This document shows positions 1-10,224 of a DNA stretch of 64,000 nt, piece after piece. A program made the translations under genes and the position numbers. Positions within the stretch are counted from its first letter, which is position 1, and each line of letters begins with the position of its first letter. The notes beneath the pieces were generated by a model, which worked only from the letters and a program-made list of their open reading frames with translations, was not told where the DNA came from and searched no databases. This DNA is from Elmis aenea (Eukaryota > Arthropoda > Insecta > Coleoptera > Elmidae): assembly GCA_947652605.1 (NCBI GenBank), contig OX393578.1, positions 60,147,415 through 60,211,414 on the forward strand. Reading direction: 5' to 3'.

Positions 1-523
1 CCATCGCTTTTATTATGTCGATTCTTTCTATTTCTATTCCCTTCTTTCTTAGGCCCCTCCATACGTCTTTTCTTTTGATTTTATTGAATGCTTTTTCCAA
101 GTCTATAAAACATAATTTCCCTGGTTTTTTGCTAAGCTTTTTTGATTGTTTGTCTTAATATAAAAACTGGGTCCTGTGTACTCCTTGTTCTTCTGAAACT
201 GTATTGGTATTCTTTTAGTGTGTTTTTTAATTTTTTATTTGAATCTGTCTTCCATTGCTAGTATTTTACTTGGTACACTCATTAATGTTATTCCTCTATA
301 ATTAGAACACTCCCTTTTGTCCCCTTTCTTATATAATGTTAATATTATTCCAATGTTCCAATCCCTTGGTACTTTCCTTGATTTTATTACTTCGTTCAAT
401 AGAGCCCTTAGTGCTTCTTTCCCTAATTCTTCCATGTATTTAATCATTTCCGGTGTAATACCATCTTTACCTGCGGCCTTTCTTATGTTTAATTTTGCTA
501 TTGATTTTTCTAATTCTTCCATT
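1..523 (-). mobile_element. Non-LTR retrotransposon reverse transcriptase fragment, cut by the window edge
   Basis: A 95-codon open stretch (522 down to 235) carries the N-terminal part of a LINE reverse transcriptase: GKDGITPEMI near residue 18, PRDWNIG near 52, YKKGDK near 64 and NYRGI near 74. Below 235 the homology continues with stops and frame changes: FRRTRSTQDP, then a DLEKAF-type motif that normally holds a catalytic aspartate. The enzyme would copy element RNA at a nicked genomic target, but this copy is dead. It runs off the left edge of the window, so the 3' half is unseen. It may belong to LINE A or C of this window; the overlap is too small to decide. Family order and motifs are established; the clade is not assigned. 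Confidence 0.85.
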
Positions 524-535
524 GTAATTTATTAA

Positions 536-1660
536 TATTTTAAATTGCACAAAACTTTGTGTAATTTATACCATAAATGTCTACATCGTTTAAAATTTAA
601 GGCTTAAAATAAACATGTATTCAAGTTGGCCCTTCAAACTAATTTATGCTTCTACCATATTTTTAAAACTTTCCTATTAAGAGCAGTTTTTATAATTGGC
701 TTGAATCAAAATATTATTCTTTTTAAAATTGTATTATTACAACATTTACCTAGTTTTTCATCAACTAACATCGAAGCAAAAGCAAGAATCCAGACGCAAT
801 AGATTATATTTTTAAATCAAATAGAGGGATGTAGATTAATTGATAAGATTTGATGCTATGTTAAATCTTTCAAACTATTTTTGATACAATATTGTCCTAC
901 TTCATAACACCAACATTAAACAATAATAAAACTTATCTTGTAAAGAAGTTATTAACATTGCAGTTACTATTACCAATGAAGGTCAGAAGGAAGTTAGCGC
1001 TGCGCGACATTGACAAATGATTCTTTTATAGAATTAGAACAAATTAGCTAGCTGTATCAAGGTGCGTAACGTACTGTCTATTTAGTTATCTATAATTATT
1101 AACGTATTTTAAACCAACTACCAAGTAAACATAGGTAAAAGTCGTTATTTTTAGGACGATGTTCCGTTTCATTTTGTTTTCACCGCGTTAGAAAAAACGA
1201 GTAAGGAACTAACCTTCAAAGTTCAAGAATGATACCTAGTAAATGTCGAATTAATTTTTATGTATCATGCAACGGCTGTGCTTGTATCCTGTGATATTTC
1301 ACTGTTAAAATTATTTATTTAATAATTAAATGGGTGTTGAAGTATTATGTGGACTGATAATTAGTATATTCTACTGCATTAGTTTATAGGTAGCAAATAC
1401 TTTTATTATTTACAGGTGACACATGTTCAATAAACAATATTTTACTTGTTGTGTTACATACAGCTTGCCACTTAGGTAAGAAATGGTAAATTGGTAATTT
1501 ATAATGTGCTTTATCTTACAAAACGACTATACGAGGAGGTTTTAACAAGTTTCTGGCCTGGCCTGAAAGGAAACTTCATGTCAGCATATTTACCCTTTAA
1601 GTCTGTGCAGTCTAACTCTTCAGAAAAATGCCTTCTCTTGATCTGCAAACCATGTGTCTA
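536..1660. other. AT-rich stretch without recognisable genes
   Basis: I see only AT-rich sequence with short open frames and no domain, RNA gene or clear repeat end. It could be intron or intergenic DNA. Confidence 0.6.
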
Positions 1661-1664
1661 CACG

Positions 1665-1730
1665 CATTGGTGCGCAAACTATTTTCATTTCCGACCCTCA
1701 TTTTGTGTAAAATTTTGTCGCGACCCCTGG
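1665..1730 (+). mobile_element. hAT-like terminal sequence, solitary end
   Basis: The stretch starts CATTGGTGCGCAAACT and ends in TCGCGACCCCTGG. This resembles the left end of hAT elements of the CAGTGGTTCGCAAACT type, with the third base changed. A related CGCGA-AAATTTT-GTCGCC stretch follows the hAT end at 3772. No matching right end or 8-bp duplication was found, so it is probably truncated. Confidence 0.4.
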
Positions 1731-1777
1731 ATAGACAGTTGACGTTTTTTTAATTGTCAGCGTCCACCGAGAGGAAA

Positions 1778-2013
1778 AATTACTCTAGCTTATTTATTAA
1801 AAGGTTTAACATCTCGTGAAAGGACAGGAAAAAAAACAAAAATACTAGAAGAAGTGTCAGCTTGAGTGTAAGATTTGATCCTGGCAAACATCTAATAATA
1901 CCTATAAAAACCCAAAAGCGATGTGCAGCGTGCAGAAAAAAACAACAAGGATCTGCAGTAGAAGTGATGTACCTTTACATTATAATGGTTTTGCCCCATT
2001 TCATACCAAATAA
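1778..2013 (+). pseudogene. piggyBac-like transposase C-terminal remnant
   Basis: The frame opening at 1862 gives RFDPGKHLIIPIKTQKRCAA followed by CRKK. After a +1 shift near 1950 the text reads DVPLHYNGFAPFHTK and stops at 2011-2013. This matches the layout of the piggyBac C-terminal cysteine-rich domain: a KRC..C..K segment, then a CxVPLCxxxCFxxYHT-like ending. Several expected cysteines are replaced, and at least one frameshift and an upstream stop are present, so it is a fossil. The 5' part (DDD catalytic core) is not recognisable nearby. Identification is by motif memory only and could be wrong. Confidence 0.45.
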
Positions 2014-2181
2014 TGAAAAAGTTTTGTGTGTATTACTTACTCAACTTGCTTCTGTAATATTAAAAAAATATATATCATACATTGCGCCATTGTCCCAACA
2101 ATGGGACATAAATTAATAAATGAAAACAAAATGGAAAATATTTTTTAAAGTGTGAGTTGTAACAATATTTGTCCTATAATT

Positions 2182-2756
2182 CAGGGGTTTGGAGCAGTCC
2201 AATTTTTTAGTTGCTCCGCTCCAGCTCCGCTCTGGCATCAAGATGCCTGCTCCAGCTCCGCTCCCGCTCCGCTCCGCGCTCCAAATATTAATAAAATAAG
2301 TTTTTTATTTAAAAATTTGTTTTTAAAAACAAAGCTAAAATTTTATGAGATATGTGGAAATGGACCAAAAATTACAATATTTGACCCTAAGAAACAAGTG
2401 AAGTTAAATAAATGAACAAATTATTGATCTTCAGTTAAAAAAGTGAAAAAAAGAAAAAAAAGTTCTTTAAAATTTTTCTAAATTCAAATACAAAATAATG
2501 AAAATTAATATTCAGAAAAGTTACATTATAAGTAATAGTTTTACTTCAAAAAAATAAAATTTAGTTTATTTATAATTTTATTAAATACTATACCCATGAA
2601 AATAGTTCATTAAAAAAAAAATGCAGTTTATAATAGTAAAGTGGAGCAGTGGAGCAATCAAAATTCTTTGCTCCGGGCTCCGCTCCCGCTCCGGGCAAAA
2701 ACCCATTGCTCCACTGCTCCGCGCTCCAGCTCCGCGCTCCGCTCCAAACCCCTGCA
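2182..2756. mobile_element. Nonautonomous hAT-type element with GCTCC-rich ends
   Basis: Inverted ends CAGGGGTTTGGAGC (2182-2195) and GCTCCAAACCCCTG (2741-2754) bound about 573 bp. Both subterminal regions (2210-2282 and 2640-2750) are packed with GCTCC/CTCCGC repeats, while the core is AT-rich. The flanks are CTATAATT (2174-2181) and GTATAATT (2757-2764), 7 of 8 matching, with two extra bases at the right junction. CAG...CTG ends with an 8-bp duplication are the hAT signature. Subterminal arrays of this kind are typical transposase-binding regions; that role is inferred here. No transposase reading frame is present. Confidence 0.8.
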
Positions 2757-2769
2757 GTATAATTTTCGT

Positions 2770-3650
2770 CTATGTAATTTCTTTTTATGTATTTTTAAAG
2801 TGTCATTGGTAAAAATTTATAACAGTTTCAATTAAAATTATTAATACATCATTCTAAATCAAGCTACATATCCCAAATTAAACTATTTCTTTGAAAATAT
2901 TGTTGTAGATGATAGCTTATGAAATCATTTGATGGGCATGAAAATATTTGTTTACGATTTATTTATAAATCACCAAGTTTTTAGTTGGCGCATTGAATAA
3001 CAAATGCACTTGTTTTAGCATAGAAAACCAGTGTGTCTTGATGTCTGGACACGATCCCCTAGTTACTTGGCCAAATTTTCGTCCCGATGTGCCAAAAATT
3101 ACGAAAATGCACAAGTTTATCAAAGGATTAGTAAAAAATGAAAGTTTAGTGTTTGCAGTTTTACATAAATATTGTTGCATAAAGGTCAACGTTACGATTT
3201 ATCGTTGCGTAACTGGATAAAACGGTCTACTATGAATTTTCACCGATTTATTGATGATCATTACGGCAATAAGAATGATTTTGAAATGCTACGATCAATC
3301 ACTTCCAGATGAAAAGTGATGTACTGATTGCTACTATTATATTTCTATTTTCCCGCAGTTTGTGCAACGGTATGCCAGCTTAAATCCCGTAGTTTGTCGT
3401 AATTATAACGTGAACTAATAAATAGAATCGTGGTTTTCGCCCGATACACAGATAAACCAGTTTGTTTCATTAAAAATATCTTATAGCAGTTGTGGATCAA
3501 ATCTGCCCGCAAATTAAAGAAATCAATTATATATAAGCTAACAATAAGTAAATTGTTCAATAAGTTATTGGGCAATATTATTGTACTCTTTTAACGTTAA
3601 AAAAATATTTTCACTTAAAATGGTTGCAAAAATCAAAGTTTTAAATCGTA
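2770..3650. other. No recognisable gene
   Basis: Open frames of 75-76 codons occur on both strands (for example 2993-3220, +), but none shows a domain I recognise. The region precedes mariner and hAT debris and may be transposon-derived. Confidence 0.4.
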
Positions 3651-3656
3651 GACCGT

Positions 3657-3771
3657 GCACCATATTCTCCAGGTTTGGTCCTTCAGACTATTATTTATTT
3701 CCAAAGCTTAAATAAAGTCTTAAAAGGACAAAGATTTGCGCCAAACAAAATTGTGATCAATGCTGTAGACT
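3657..3771 (+). pseudogene. mariner transposase C-terminal fragment
   Basis: Combining two frames gives PYSPGL, PSDYYLFPKLK, a stop, then SLKGQRFAPNKIVINAVD. This is the conserved mariner (DD34D) block HPPYSPDLAPSDYHLFPxLK, which includes the third catalytic aspartate region. The fragment has a frameshift and an in-frame stop, and it ends exactly where a hAT-like end (CAGTGG) begins at 3772, suggesting later insertion of the hAT element. No N-terminal mariner portion was recognised upstream. Confidence 0.75.
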
Positions 3772-4400
3772 CAGTGGTGCGCAGGCAGGTCGCGAGAAAA
3801 TTTTTGTGGGTCGCCAAATTAAAAAAAAATTATTTGACAATAAAAAGTATAAGGCTTTTTACAATAAGCATCAGGTACCAGAATTTGTTTTTTTTTTTTA
3901 AAACGAGCTGAAAGTATAAAAAATCAAAATGTGTTTGTGAAAAAATATAGAACGATTCCTAAGAAGGCTTTCCAGGCATCTTCAAAAGTTTCATATTTAA
4001 TAGGGAAAAATTTGAAACCATATACAATTGGAGAATCACTCATTCTACCTTTAGCAATTAAAATGACATCAGTTATGCATGCAGAAAAATATGGTAACGA
4101 TTTAAAAACAATACGATTATCAAAGAGATACCGTTTCTCGCCGAATTTCCGCCATATCACGTAATCGTAATATAGAATCAATTCTGTTAAATCGAATATG
4201 TACAAAATTCTTCTGTATTTGTTCTATAACTTGGCGCAACTACTGACTTTACTAAAATGTCTCAATTAATTGTTTACGTGAGATACGTTTTTGAAGAAAA
4301 CATATCAGAAGAATTTTTATGTTGTACAAATCTAGAAGGAAAAACAAGTGGAGAGGAAATATTTGAAATTATTAATACATATTTTGTGTTCTTACAATAT
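3772..4400 (+). mobile_element. hAT element remnant with ZBED5/FAM200-type transposase fragment
   Basis: The left end CAGTGGTGCGCAGGC at 3772 is followed by GGTCGCGAGAAAATTTTTG-like terminal sequence. Coding remnants follow: LKRAESIKNQN (about 3900-3930) and KVSYLIGKNLKPYTIGESL (3988-4044), with MHAEKYG and LKTIRLS after it. After a shift there is TKMSQLIVYVRYVFEEN, EEFLCCTNLEGKTSGEEIF and EIINTYF (4248-4385). This matches the N-terminal and early catalytic region of hAT transposases related to ZBED5/FAM200 proteins (typically ASYLVAK..KPYTIGETLI..PA, then QLLVYVRYV...EEFLFC..L). Frameshifts and stops make it nonfunctional. The catalytic aspartates, dimerisation domain and right end are missing or unrecognised. 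The family assignment is strong; the element limits are not. Confidence 0.8.
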
Positions 4401-4780
4401 TTATCGTTTTTTCGTACATTGCTTTTATTTAAATTAAAACATTACCTAAATGGTAAATTCAAAATTGAAAAAGTTTAATGGACATGAATCAACCTACCCA
4501 ACTGGTTATTACTTTTATTTATGAGTTTGTTCCATACTTATGCATTTTTTATAGTATTTAGGCAAAAAGTTAAGTTTATTTAGATTAAAATAATTTTAAT
4601 AAGGATGTATAACCAAATTTGTAATATATTTAACCCATTTTAACTAATAGAAGTCGCGATATTAAAAATTGTTTTGGAACATTGAGAAAAAATCAAGCGT
4701 CCCAAATATAGGACAACGGCTGGTAAAGGGTTAATACCAACAGAATCAAATTCGTACGTTCATAAATTCAGACGCATTGG
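4401..4780. other. No recognisable gene
   Basis: AT-rich sequence follows the hAT transposase remnant. It may still be element-derived, but no end or domain is visible. Confidence 0.4.
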
Positions 4781-4844
4781 GACGTTAATATGGCTAAATA
4801 TGTACCCGACCACATCTTCTAGAGCGCGTTGATTTTCTATATCC

Positions 4845-4928
4845 AGTCGAGTGCATTTGTCATTTAATCCGCCATCTGGGATTTTTGTCGTTTCGCGGTG
4901 CAGCTAGTGCGACGCCAATCTGCATCAG
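4845..4928 (+). other. Candidate 5' noncoding exon with splice donor
   Basis: A CpG-containing stretch from an initiator-like TCCAGT (A at 4845) leads to CAG|GTAAGT, with the donor G at 4929. That is a perfect metazoan 5' splice-site consensus. The block has markedly higher GC than its surroundings and no long open frame, as expected for a 5' untranslated first exon. If real, most of the window to the right could lie in a first intron of a + strand gene. No acceptor or coding exon could be tied to it, so this is inference. Confidence 0.35.
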
Positions 4929-5130
4929 GTAAGTACTCTCAATCTTAGACCCAGTAACGAGCCATGAAGGTAGATGTATCCGGAAATAGCGCCTCTAGCG
5001 GGGTGAGACACTCAATGTCAACCCGCGACCTTCGCTCTATTTATACGGAACCGCCGCTCCTATGTACCCACTGCAGGAATACTTGCATACAATACTGGCC
5101 CTTTGTTGTTATACAACTTTATGTGGGCAT
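4929..5130. promoter_or_regulatory. CpG-rich promoter-like block
   Basis: This stretch has many CpG dinucleotides, a TCTATTTATA box-like sequence at 5036-5045 and a GC-rich tail. It stands out from the AT-rich surroundings. It could be promoter, first-intron regulatory DNA or an old repeat; the sequence alone does not decide. Confidence 0.25.
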
Positions 5131-5394
5131 GCGCTCGTAATTATTGCAGTATTTTTAATCCCGTCCGTTCGTTTACATTAAAGAAAAACTAAGCCACAAT
5201 ATTCAAATAATAAATAAGCTTGCAATTAATTATCGTAAGTGCTAATATAGTGTTGTTTATTTCAGTCTTTAGCAGTAATTTAGTGACCAATATGAACGTT
5301 TATAAATAAAACAGAACAATTCATTGGCAATATCGCTTTACTTGAGGTATTATTATAGCACATACAGGGTGCGCCAAGCTTAGTTGAATGTCAA

Positions 5395-5720
5395 TTCTAT
5401 AATTATTTTTAATATGGTTGTCTTTGAGTCAACAAATAATTCTTCTCCTTATTCTTAATCCTACGCCTCTCTAGCGTTAGGTGCGAAGCTTTTGTTTCTT
5501 CTTAAGTACGTGGACTTTGTTTTTATGACTTCCTACATCTCTTTTTATCTTAAGCTGACTTTTTTACCTTACTTCACTCGACATTTTCTTTGGCTCCTCA
5601 TTCGAGCGTCTCGGTCTTCCCTTTTGACTTTTTCCTCTAGTTGGTGCTGTGGGTTTTTCTAGGCAACCTATTTTCCCCCATTCGATGCACATAAGTCATC
5701 TTAGTTGTTTTCAAAATTTC
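5395..5720 (-). mobile_element. Heavily decayed LINE 3' coding tail
   Basis: Reading the minus strand across frames gives HRMGENRLPRK, then a basic KGKTETLE-like stretch and finally EETKASHLTLERRRIK. This follows the pattern of LINE reverse-transcriptase C-termini (GHxxRMxxxRLPKK..., GRPRKRW..., EEAKAHxGLxRR). There are several stops and shifts. It is not clearly one of the four recurrent LINE families of the window. Confidence 0.5.
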
Positions 5721-5878
5721 GTGACGAGTATTAGAATTTTAAACCAATTGCGAAGCATAGCCTGTTCTACAAAATGGGCCCAAGAGTTTTATGACGAAAC
5801 GGCATATATTCTCCAACTTCTGTTGCAGTTAGGTTATGTAAGTCAATAAGGGCTACATTTTAAAAATATTTTCAATTG

Positions 5879-5941
5879 TACAGGGTGCTCCATAAATGAG
5901 TTGCATATCAGAGTTATCTTTTTCTTACGGAGCACCCCGTA
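5879..5941. mobile_element. 63-bp mini inverted-repeat element with TA edges
   Basis: TA-CAGGGTGCTCCATAA (5879-5895) and TTACGGAGCACCCCG-TA (5925-5941) form inverted ends around a 29-bp centre. The pattern CAGGGTG...CACCCTG flanked by TA recurs in the window and fits a Tc1/mariner-type TA target preference. It is either a minimal internally deleted copy or a palindromic solo end. Confidence 0.6.
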
Positions 5942-6064
5942 TATTTTCATATATTTAAATTCCTCTTCAAATTTACTTCAAAAAATGTATTAGGTTATTG
6001 TCTTTGATATAATTCGCTCAAAAAATGTCAAAGCTAAATTTTCATCATCGCAATTTGGTTATAC

Positions 6065-6072
6065 ATGGGTAC
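6065..6072. repeat. 8-bp target site duplication (left)
   Basis: ATGGGTAC precedes the hAT element at 6073-6699 and is repeated exactly at 6700-6707. Confidence 0.9.
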
Positions 6073-6699
6073 CAGCGGCGTGCGGTCCATGGATGCGGTG
6101 GATGCGGCGCATCCCTCAAAATTCACGTCAAGAATATTTTTATACCGTATCATATTTGAATTTCGTGTAGCTTTATATTGCTTTGATTTATTTTTGGTAA
6201 CGTGATTATGATATTTATTATATGCGATGTTTTGCCTGCTCGAAAAATTTGCATTAACCCATCTATATCCAGCAAGCGGCCGACTATGGACGAAATGTGT
6301 GCGATGCGTAGCGCTAGCTAGCACTTGTGAGCATGACTATGGGATGCGGATTCGGAATTTGCTTCCTTGGCGTATGTGCACTGCGATGAAGTCTATGGGT
6401 CGATCTAACGTGACGTCACGTGGTCTTTAAAAATGGCTTCCTTAGGGACAACAACTGTCCATGGGCAGCTCGCACTCGATTAATGTTTCCGCACGCTACA
6501 AAAATAATCATTTCCGTTGTAAGTTGATTTTTTGTACTCTCTTTGATTCAAGCTTCTTCTGTTTAAATCAGCTTTACTCAATTTTTAGTGCACTGTTTCG
6601 CTACATACAATTTTGTAGAATAAAATTGAATTTTAAAAAATAAATTGGTCGTTTTTTTTGGACAGCATCCCCTGGTTGAAAAGTCACCGCACGCCACTG
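6073..6699. mobile_element. Nonautonomous hAT element, 627 bp
   Basis: The element begins CAGCGGCGTGCGGTCCATG and ends GTCACCGCACGCCACTG; the ends pair as inverted repeats (CAGYGGCGTGCGGT). A perfect 8-bp duplication ATGGGTAC flanks both sides, which defines the borders and the hAT superfamily. The GGATGCGGTGGATGC start and the CAGCATCCCC near the right end extend the pairing. The interior holds short open frames on both strands but no recognisable transposase, so it would depend on an autonomous relative. Confidence 0.93.
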
Positions 6700-6761
6700 A
6701 TGGGTACTTATTAAAATTATTGTAATCTAAAAAAACCTAACTTTTTACATAAATAGAGTAA

Positions 6762-7630
6762 AGTAAAGTGCCCTAATATGGAATACTTTTTTGTATTCGG
6801 CAATAATATTCACATTTATTCAACAAAATTTTGCAAAAAAATTTGTAAGGAATTTGTAATGAATACGCAACTCATTACTCGAATTCTGGTACGATATTAG
6901 GTACGGTAGATATGTCTTAGTTCTTAATATGGAATATAGAATTATATAGGAAATATACATTTAAATAAACAACTGCTCATAGATTAATATTTTATTTCTT
7001 TCTGATTTGCATTATTACTTAAACCAAACCAAAACTCTATTATTTATGTACTTAAATTAAATTATAATTCAAGTGTCATTCGAACTAAATGTTGATAATT
7101 TATTTATTTTTTACATGTAGCACAATAGAATTGTTTTTTTGGGTATTTTGCACATTTTTCGTCTGCCCATTTCTGACACTTTTGACACTGAACCCATATT
7201 GCTGTACTTAGTGACCATAGTCATATTCATTAAAAGGCACCTCTATGTATTTCATATTGGGCATCAATGTGACATTTCAAAAATCGGTATACGTCAAACA
7301 TGAAATGGCCCCAATCAAAATTTTGGTCTATTTAATTGAAATGTAAAGGCTCATGCTAAATAAACATGCAATAAAATATTTTATATCATTTACCCTAGCA
7401 TATAATATTTTGCACTGAAAGATTTAGCCTAAAAACTCATTAGCACGTCAAAAATATATTTGAATCTGTTATGTAATCTATAGTGAATATATTTTAACTA
7501 TTTTACATTTGGGAATGTGTGATCAATGTACAAATAGGTACATACAATTTTCAACAGATATCGCTTATTCATTGTCATAAAACTGATGTATTCCATAATA
7601 GGTAACTGTTCCATATTAGGGCACTTTACT
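6762..7630. mobile_element. 869-bp inverted-repeat element, pogo-like candidate
   Basis: AGTAAAGTGCCCTAATATGG (6762-6781) recurs inverted at 7611-7630. Extra CTAATATGGAAT-like repeats occur just inside both ends (near 6930 and 7590). The minus strand within contains a cysteine-rich C-terminal remnant (separate entry). TA lies near the ends, but the exact target duplication is unclear. Inverted ends plus a transposase-type zinc-finger remnant suggest a Tc1/mariner-pogo relative; the superfamily is an inference. Confidence 0.7.
7111..7208 (-). pseudogene. Cysteine-rich (PHD-like) transposase C-terminus remnant
   Basis: The minus strand reads AIWVQCQKCQKWADEKCAKY, then a short basic stretch, LLCYM and a stop at 7111-7113. 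The WVQC-x2-C-x2-W-A-x3-C arrangement resembles the PHD-like finger at the end of some insect pogo/Tigger-like transposases (W-I-Q-C-x2-C-x2-W-x-H-x2-C). A histidine of the usual finger is replaced by aspartate. It lies inside the inverted-repeat element at 6762-7630, supporting origin as its coding tail. No upstream DDE core is recognisable. Confidence 0.45.
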
Positions 7631-7639
7631 ATACTATAA

Positions 7640-9530
7640 AAATTGCTTAAACATGGAACAAACACAAAAAAAGTAATAACCATCTTAGTAGGTTGATCCA
7701 TAACCATTTTGAAATTGGTAGACCCAAAATGTTATTAATCTTTCGTAATTTTGAATTTACCATTTAGGTACCTAATGTATTAGTTTAAAGCTCGTTCAGA
7801 AAAATTAAACGCATAAATATTTCTTCTTAACAGAGTGAAAAAAAAACAGAAACTCTAAAGTCGATTTTCTTAAAACTATCTACATGTGATATGGAACAAA
7901 ATAACTCAAGAAAGACGATATGTAGCGTTTCCACTGTATTTGAATTGTCCCTTTTTATTTATGTGCAAATTCTAAGATCATTAAAAGCTATGTGTACTGT
8001 TTTCTTTCCTAATAGTAGTCAACTAAATTTATTTAGGTGAAAAATTATAAAAAATTATTCTACATACGAAAAATCTTTTAAAAAAAACTTAAATTCAACA
8101 TGAACTATTACATAAAGTGTGAAATTTAATGTAATTAGGTCATATCTAGAAAAAAAATAGTGTTTTATACTATGTTATAGAAATTTTACCATAAAATATA
8201 AAGGTTGTTGGTTATCGATATCTACGGTTATATTATAGTTTGGACTATTGATTTATTGGGCAAAGTTATGTAACGACTTTTAATTACTTGCCTTTTTTAT
8301 TTTTCATTTTACTGACACGCTTTAACATTAACCGTAGATCATTTTTAACGACAAATTAAATTTATAACCATTTCATTAAGAAAACTGCACCATTATCAAA
8401 AATTTATGCGGAATGTATTGCCAGGCCGATGAGTAAAAGTTTTGTTTTGATTGCATAATATTTGTAACCAAAATACTAAATGCACGGAATTAGGACACAT
8501 TTGTTGAGCTACAAGCGAACCAATATAGTTGGCCTTTATATCACACACATCGTTAGATGTAACAATTTAATTCATTTCAAAAAAAAATCTGAAATTCGAG
8601 AAATATGTTGAAGCATATTTTCAAATTCGTTTGAATATTTCACATTCTTGTATCTGTACTGATTTGGTGCGTGATATCTTTTAGATTTAAGTGCATAATT
8701 TAAATTTAATTGCTTTAATACATGTAAGAGATTTGTGTCTCTTATTAACAGTATAAATAAAAATGTCTATACTATAAAGATGGAAGTATTTTAAATAAAA
8801 TCGAAATTTTGCTAAGAAATTTAATATCTCTCTCTACAGGTCTAGGAAGCTTTTTGGTATTATACCCACAAAAAATTAAATCTAATATATTTCTTGCCCC
8901 ATATATGGTCAAATTTGCAATGCTGCTAATATTTACCATACATTTTTCGTCCCAATTAAAACAAGTTGGAAAGAAACTACGAAGTAAAATTTAAAAAAAA
9001 AAGATTTCGAATGAGCAATCACAGATATAAAATGATATAAACGATAGTTCAAAAACAACATCCTGTTTACAGTTAAAACACTAATAAATGCTGAGATAAG
9101 ATTAAAATTATAAAGTGAGTTAAATTAGTAAGGTAGTGTGTATTTCTGTTAAGCATAATATACATACAATTACGATTATTTCAATGTTCAAACAAATACA
9201 TTAAGCAGTAAATGCATTAACTGTATTTGTTTAATATTTCGTTTATAACTTTAAATGAATGCTACAAAATTTAGTTTAGTAAACAGTATTTACGTACTAA
9301 TTCATATTTAAGTTTCTTTGTTACTGCAAAAAAGTTCCATTGACAGCGTCATTCAAAACGTCTGCAAGAAATAGAAATAATTTTCATTATCGTAATCTAA
9401 ATAAACTTTATTTTTGATAAACGTTTGTGGATAATCTAACCTAATTTTAAGATGACAAATCTTCATGACACTAGATTTTTAGCGATTTAAAAAGTATTCC
9501 ACAGAGTAAAGTGTCCTTATTTCAAGAGTT
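7640..9530. other. AT-rich stretch without recognisable genes
   Basis: Low-complexity AT-rich DNA with only short random frames. I see no repeat ends, RNA genes or domains. Confidence 0.6.
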
Positions 9531-9539
9531 GAGAATAAA

Positions 9540-9737
9540 GTGTTGACTGATCGTCCAATGAAAGTCTTTATGATCACATGCGAAGTTAATGGATTTAAAA
9601 CAACGGTACTGAATATTTCACAGAATAATTTGGGTAAAAAAAGATGCCTGCACGATGGTTACCGATACAGCTTACATCAGAGCAAGCATTTTTGGTCAAA
9701 AATTTTTAAGGAGCATTTCGACGACTTAAAGCAGTGA
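9540..9737 (+). pseudogene. FLYWCH-like zinc finger fragment
   Basis: A 65-codon frame contains a GKKRCLHDGYRYSLHQSKHF segment followed by WSKIFKEHF. The (L)xHDGYRYxLxxxxxxxxxW pattern resembles the start of FLYWCH domains (for example LLVHDGYRYxLxxxxGxxxYWxC). The domain's later Cys/His ligands are absent because the frame ends at a probable hAT-like end at 9732. It could be an exon fragment of a host FLYWCH protein or part of a Mutator-like element; no splice sites settle it. Confidence 0.35.
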
Positions 9738-9795
9738 TTCTCAAACTGTGAGGGGAGGCACAAAATAGCTAAGGAGGGGGTGCAAAGAAAATTGA
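9732..9795 (+). mobile_element. hAT-like left end, partner not found
   Basis: CAGTGATTCTCAAACTGTGA followed by a G-rich stretch (GAGGGGAGGC, GGAGGGGGTGC) matches the typical hAT end CAGNGNTTCTCAAACT. No inverted partner with an 8-bp duplication was located downstream. Confidence 0.5.
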
Positions 9796-9799
9796 AAAT

Positions 9800-10220
9800 C
9801 GAAGACAAAACTATTTATTAAAACAGTAAAAAAACAATAACCTAAAATACATATAGAAAAGGGACAACAGTTACACATATGATCCCTAGGGTTAAATCAA
9901 TTTGAATGTAAAAAACTTGTTTTACTCCTTGAGAAATTAAATAAAAACAAAAAAAATTTACTTTCATCCCCTAATATGTAATAGGCAATTACTTATAAAC
10001 CAGATGTTTATATCTAACAATCATGAAAAATAATTAGTGCAGTGTTTCAATAATAACTTCGGGATTCTTAATTTAACTTTCTAGTGCAGATTCGGTAAAA
10101 AATAACAATTAAATTAATCGTCAGTTTAATATGTGTTTATGTAAGTTAAACTTGTTTCATAAAAACGCCGCTTTGTGTTCTTCGATGTATACAGCTATAA
10201 ACTAAGTAATATACTTTTCT
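9800..10220. other. No recognisable gene
   Basis: AT-rich sequence; possibly the interior of the hAT-like element that starts at 9732, but no end is seen. Confidence 0.4.
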
Positions 10221-10224
10221 TCAG

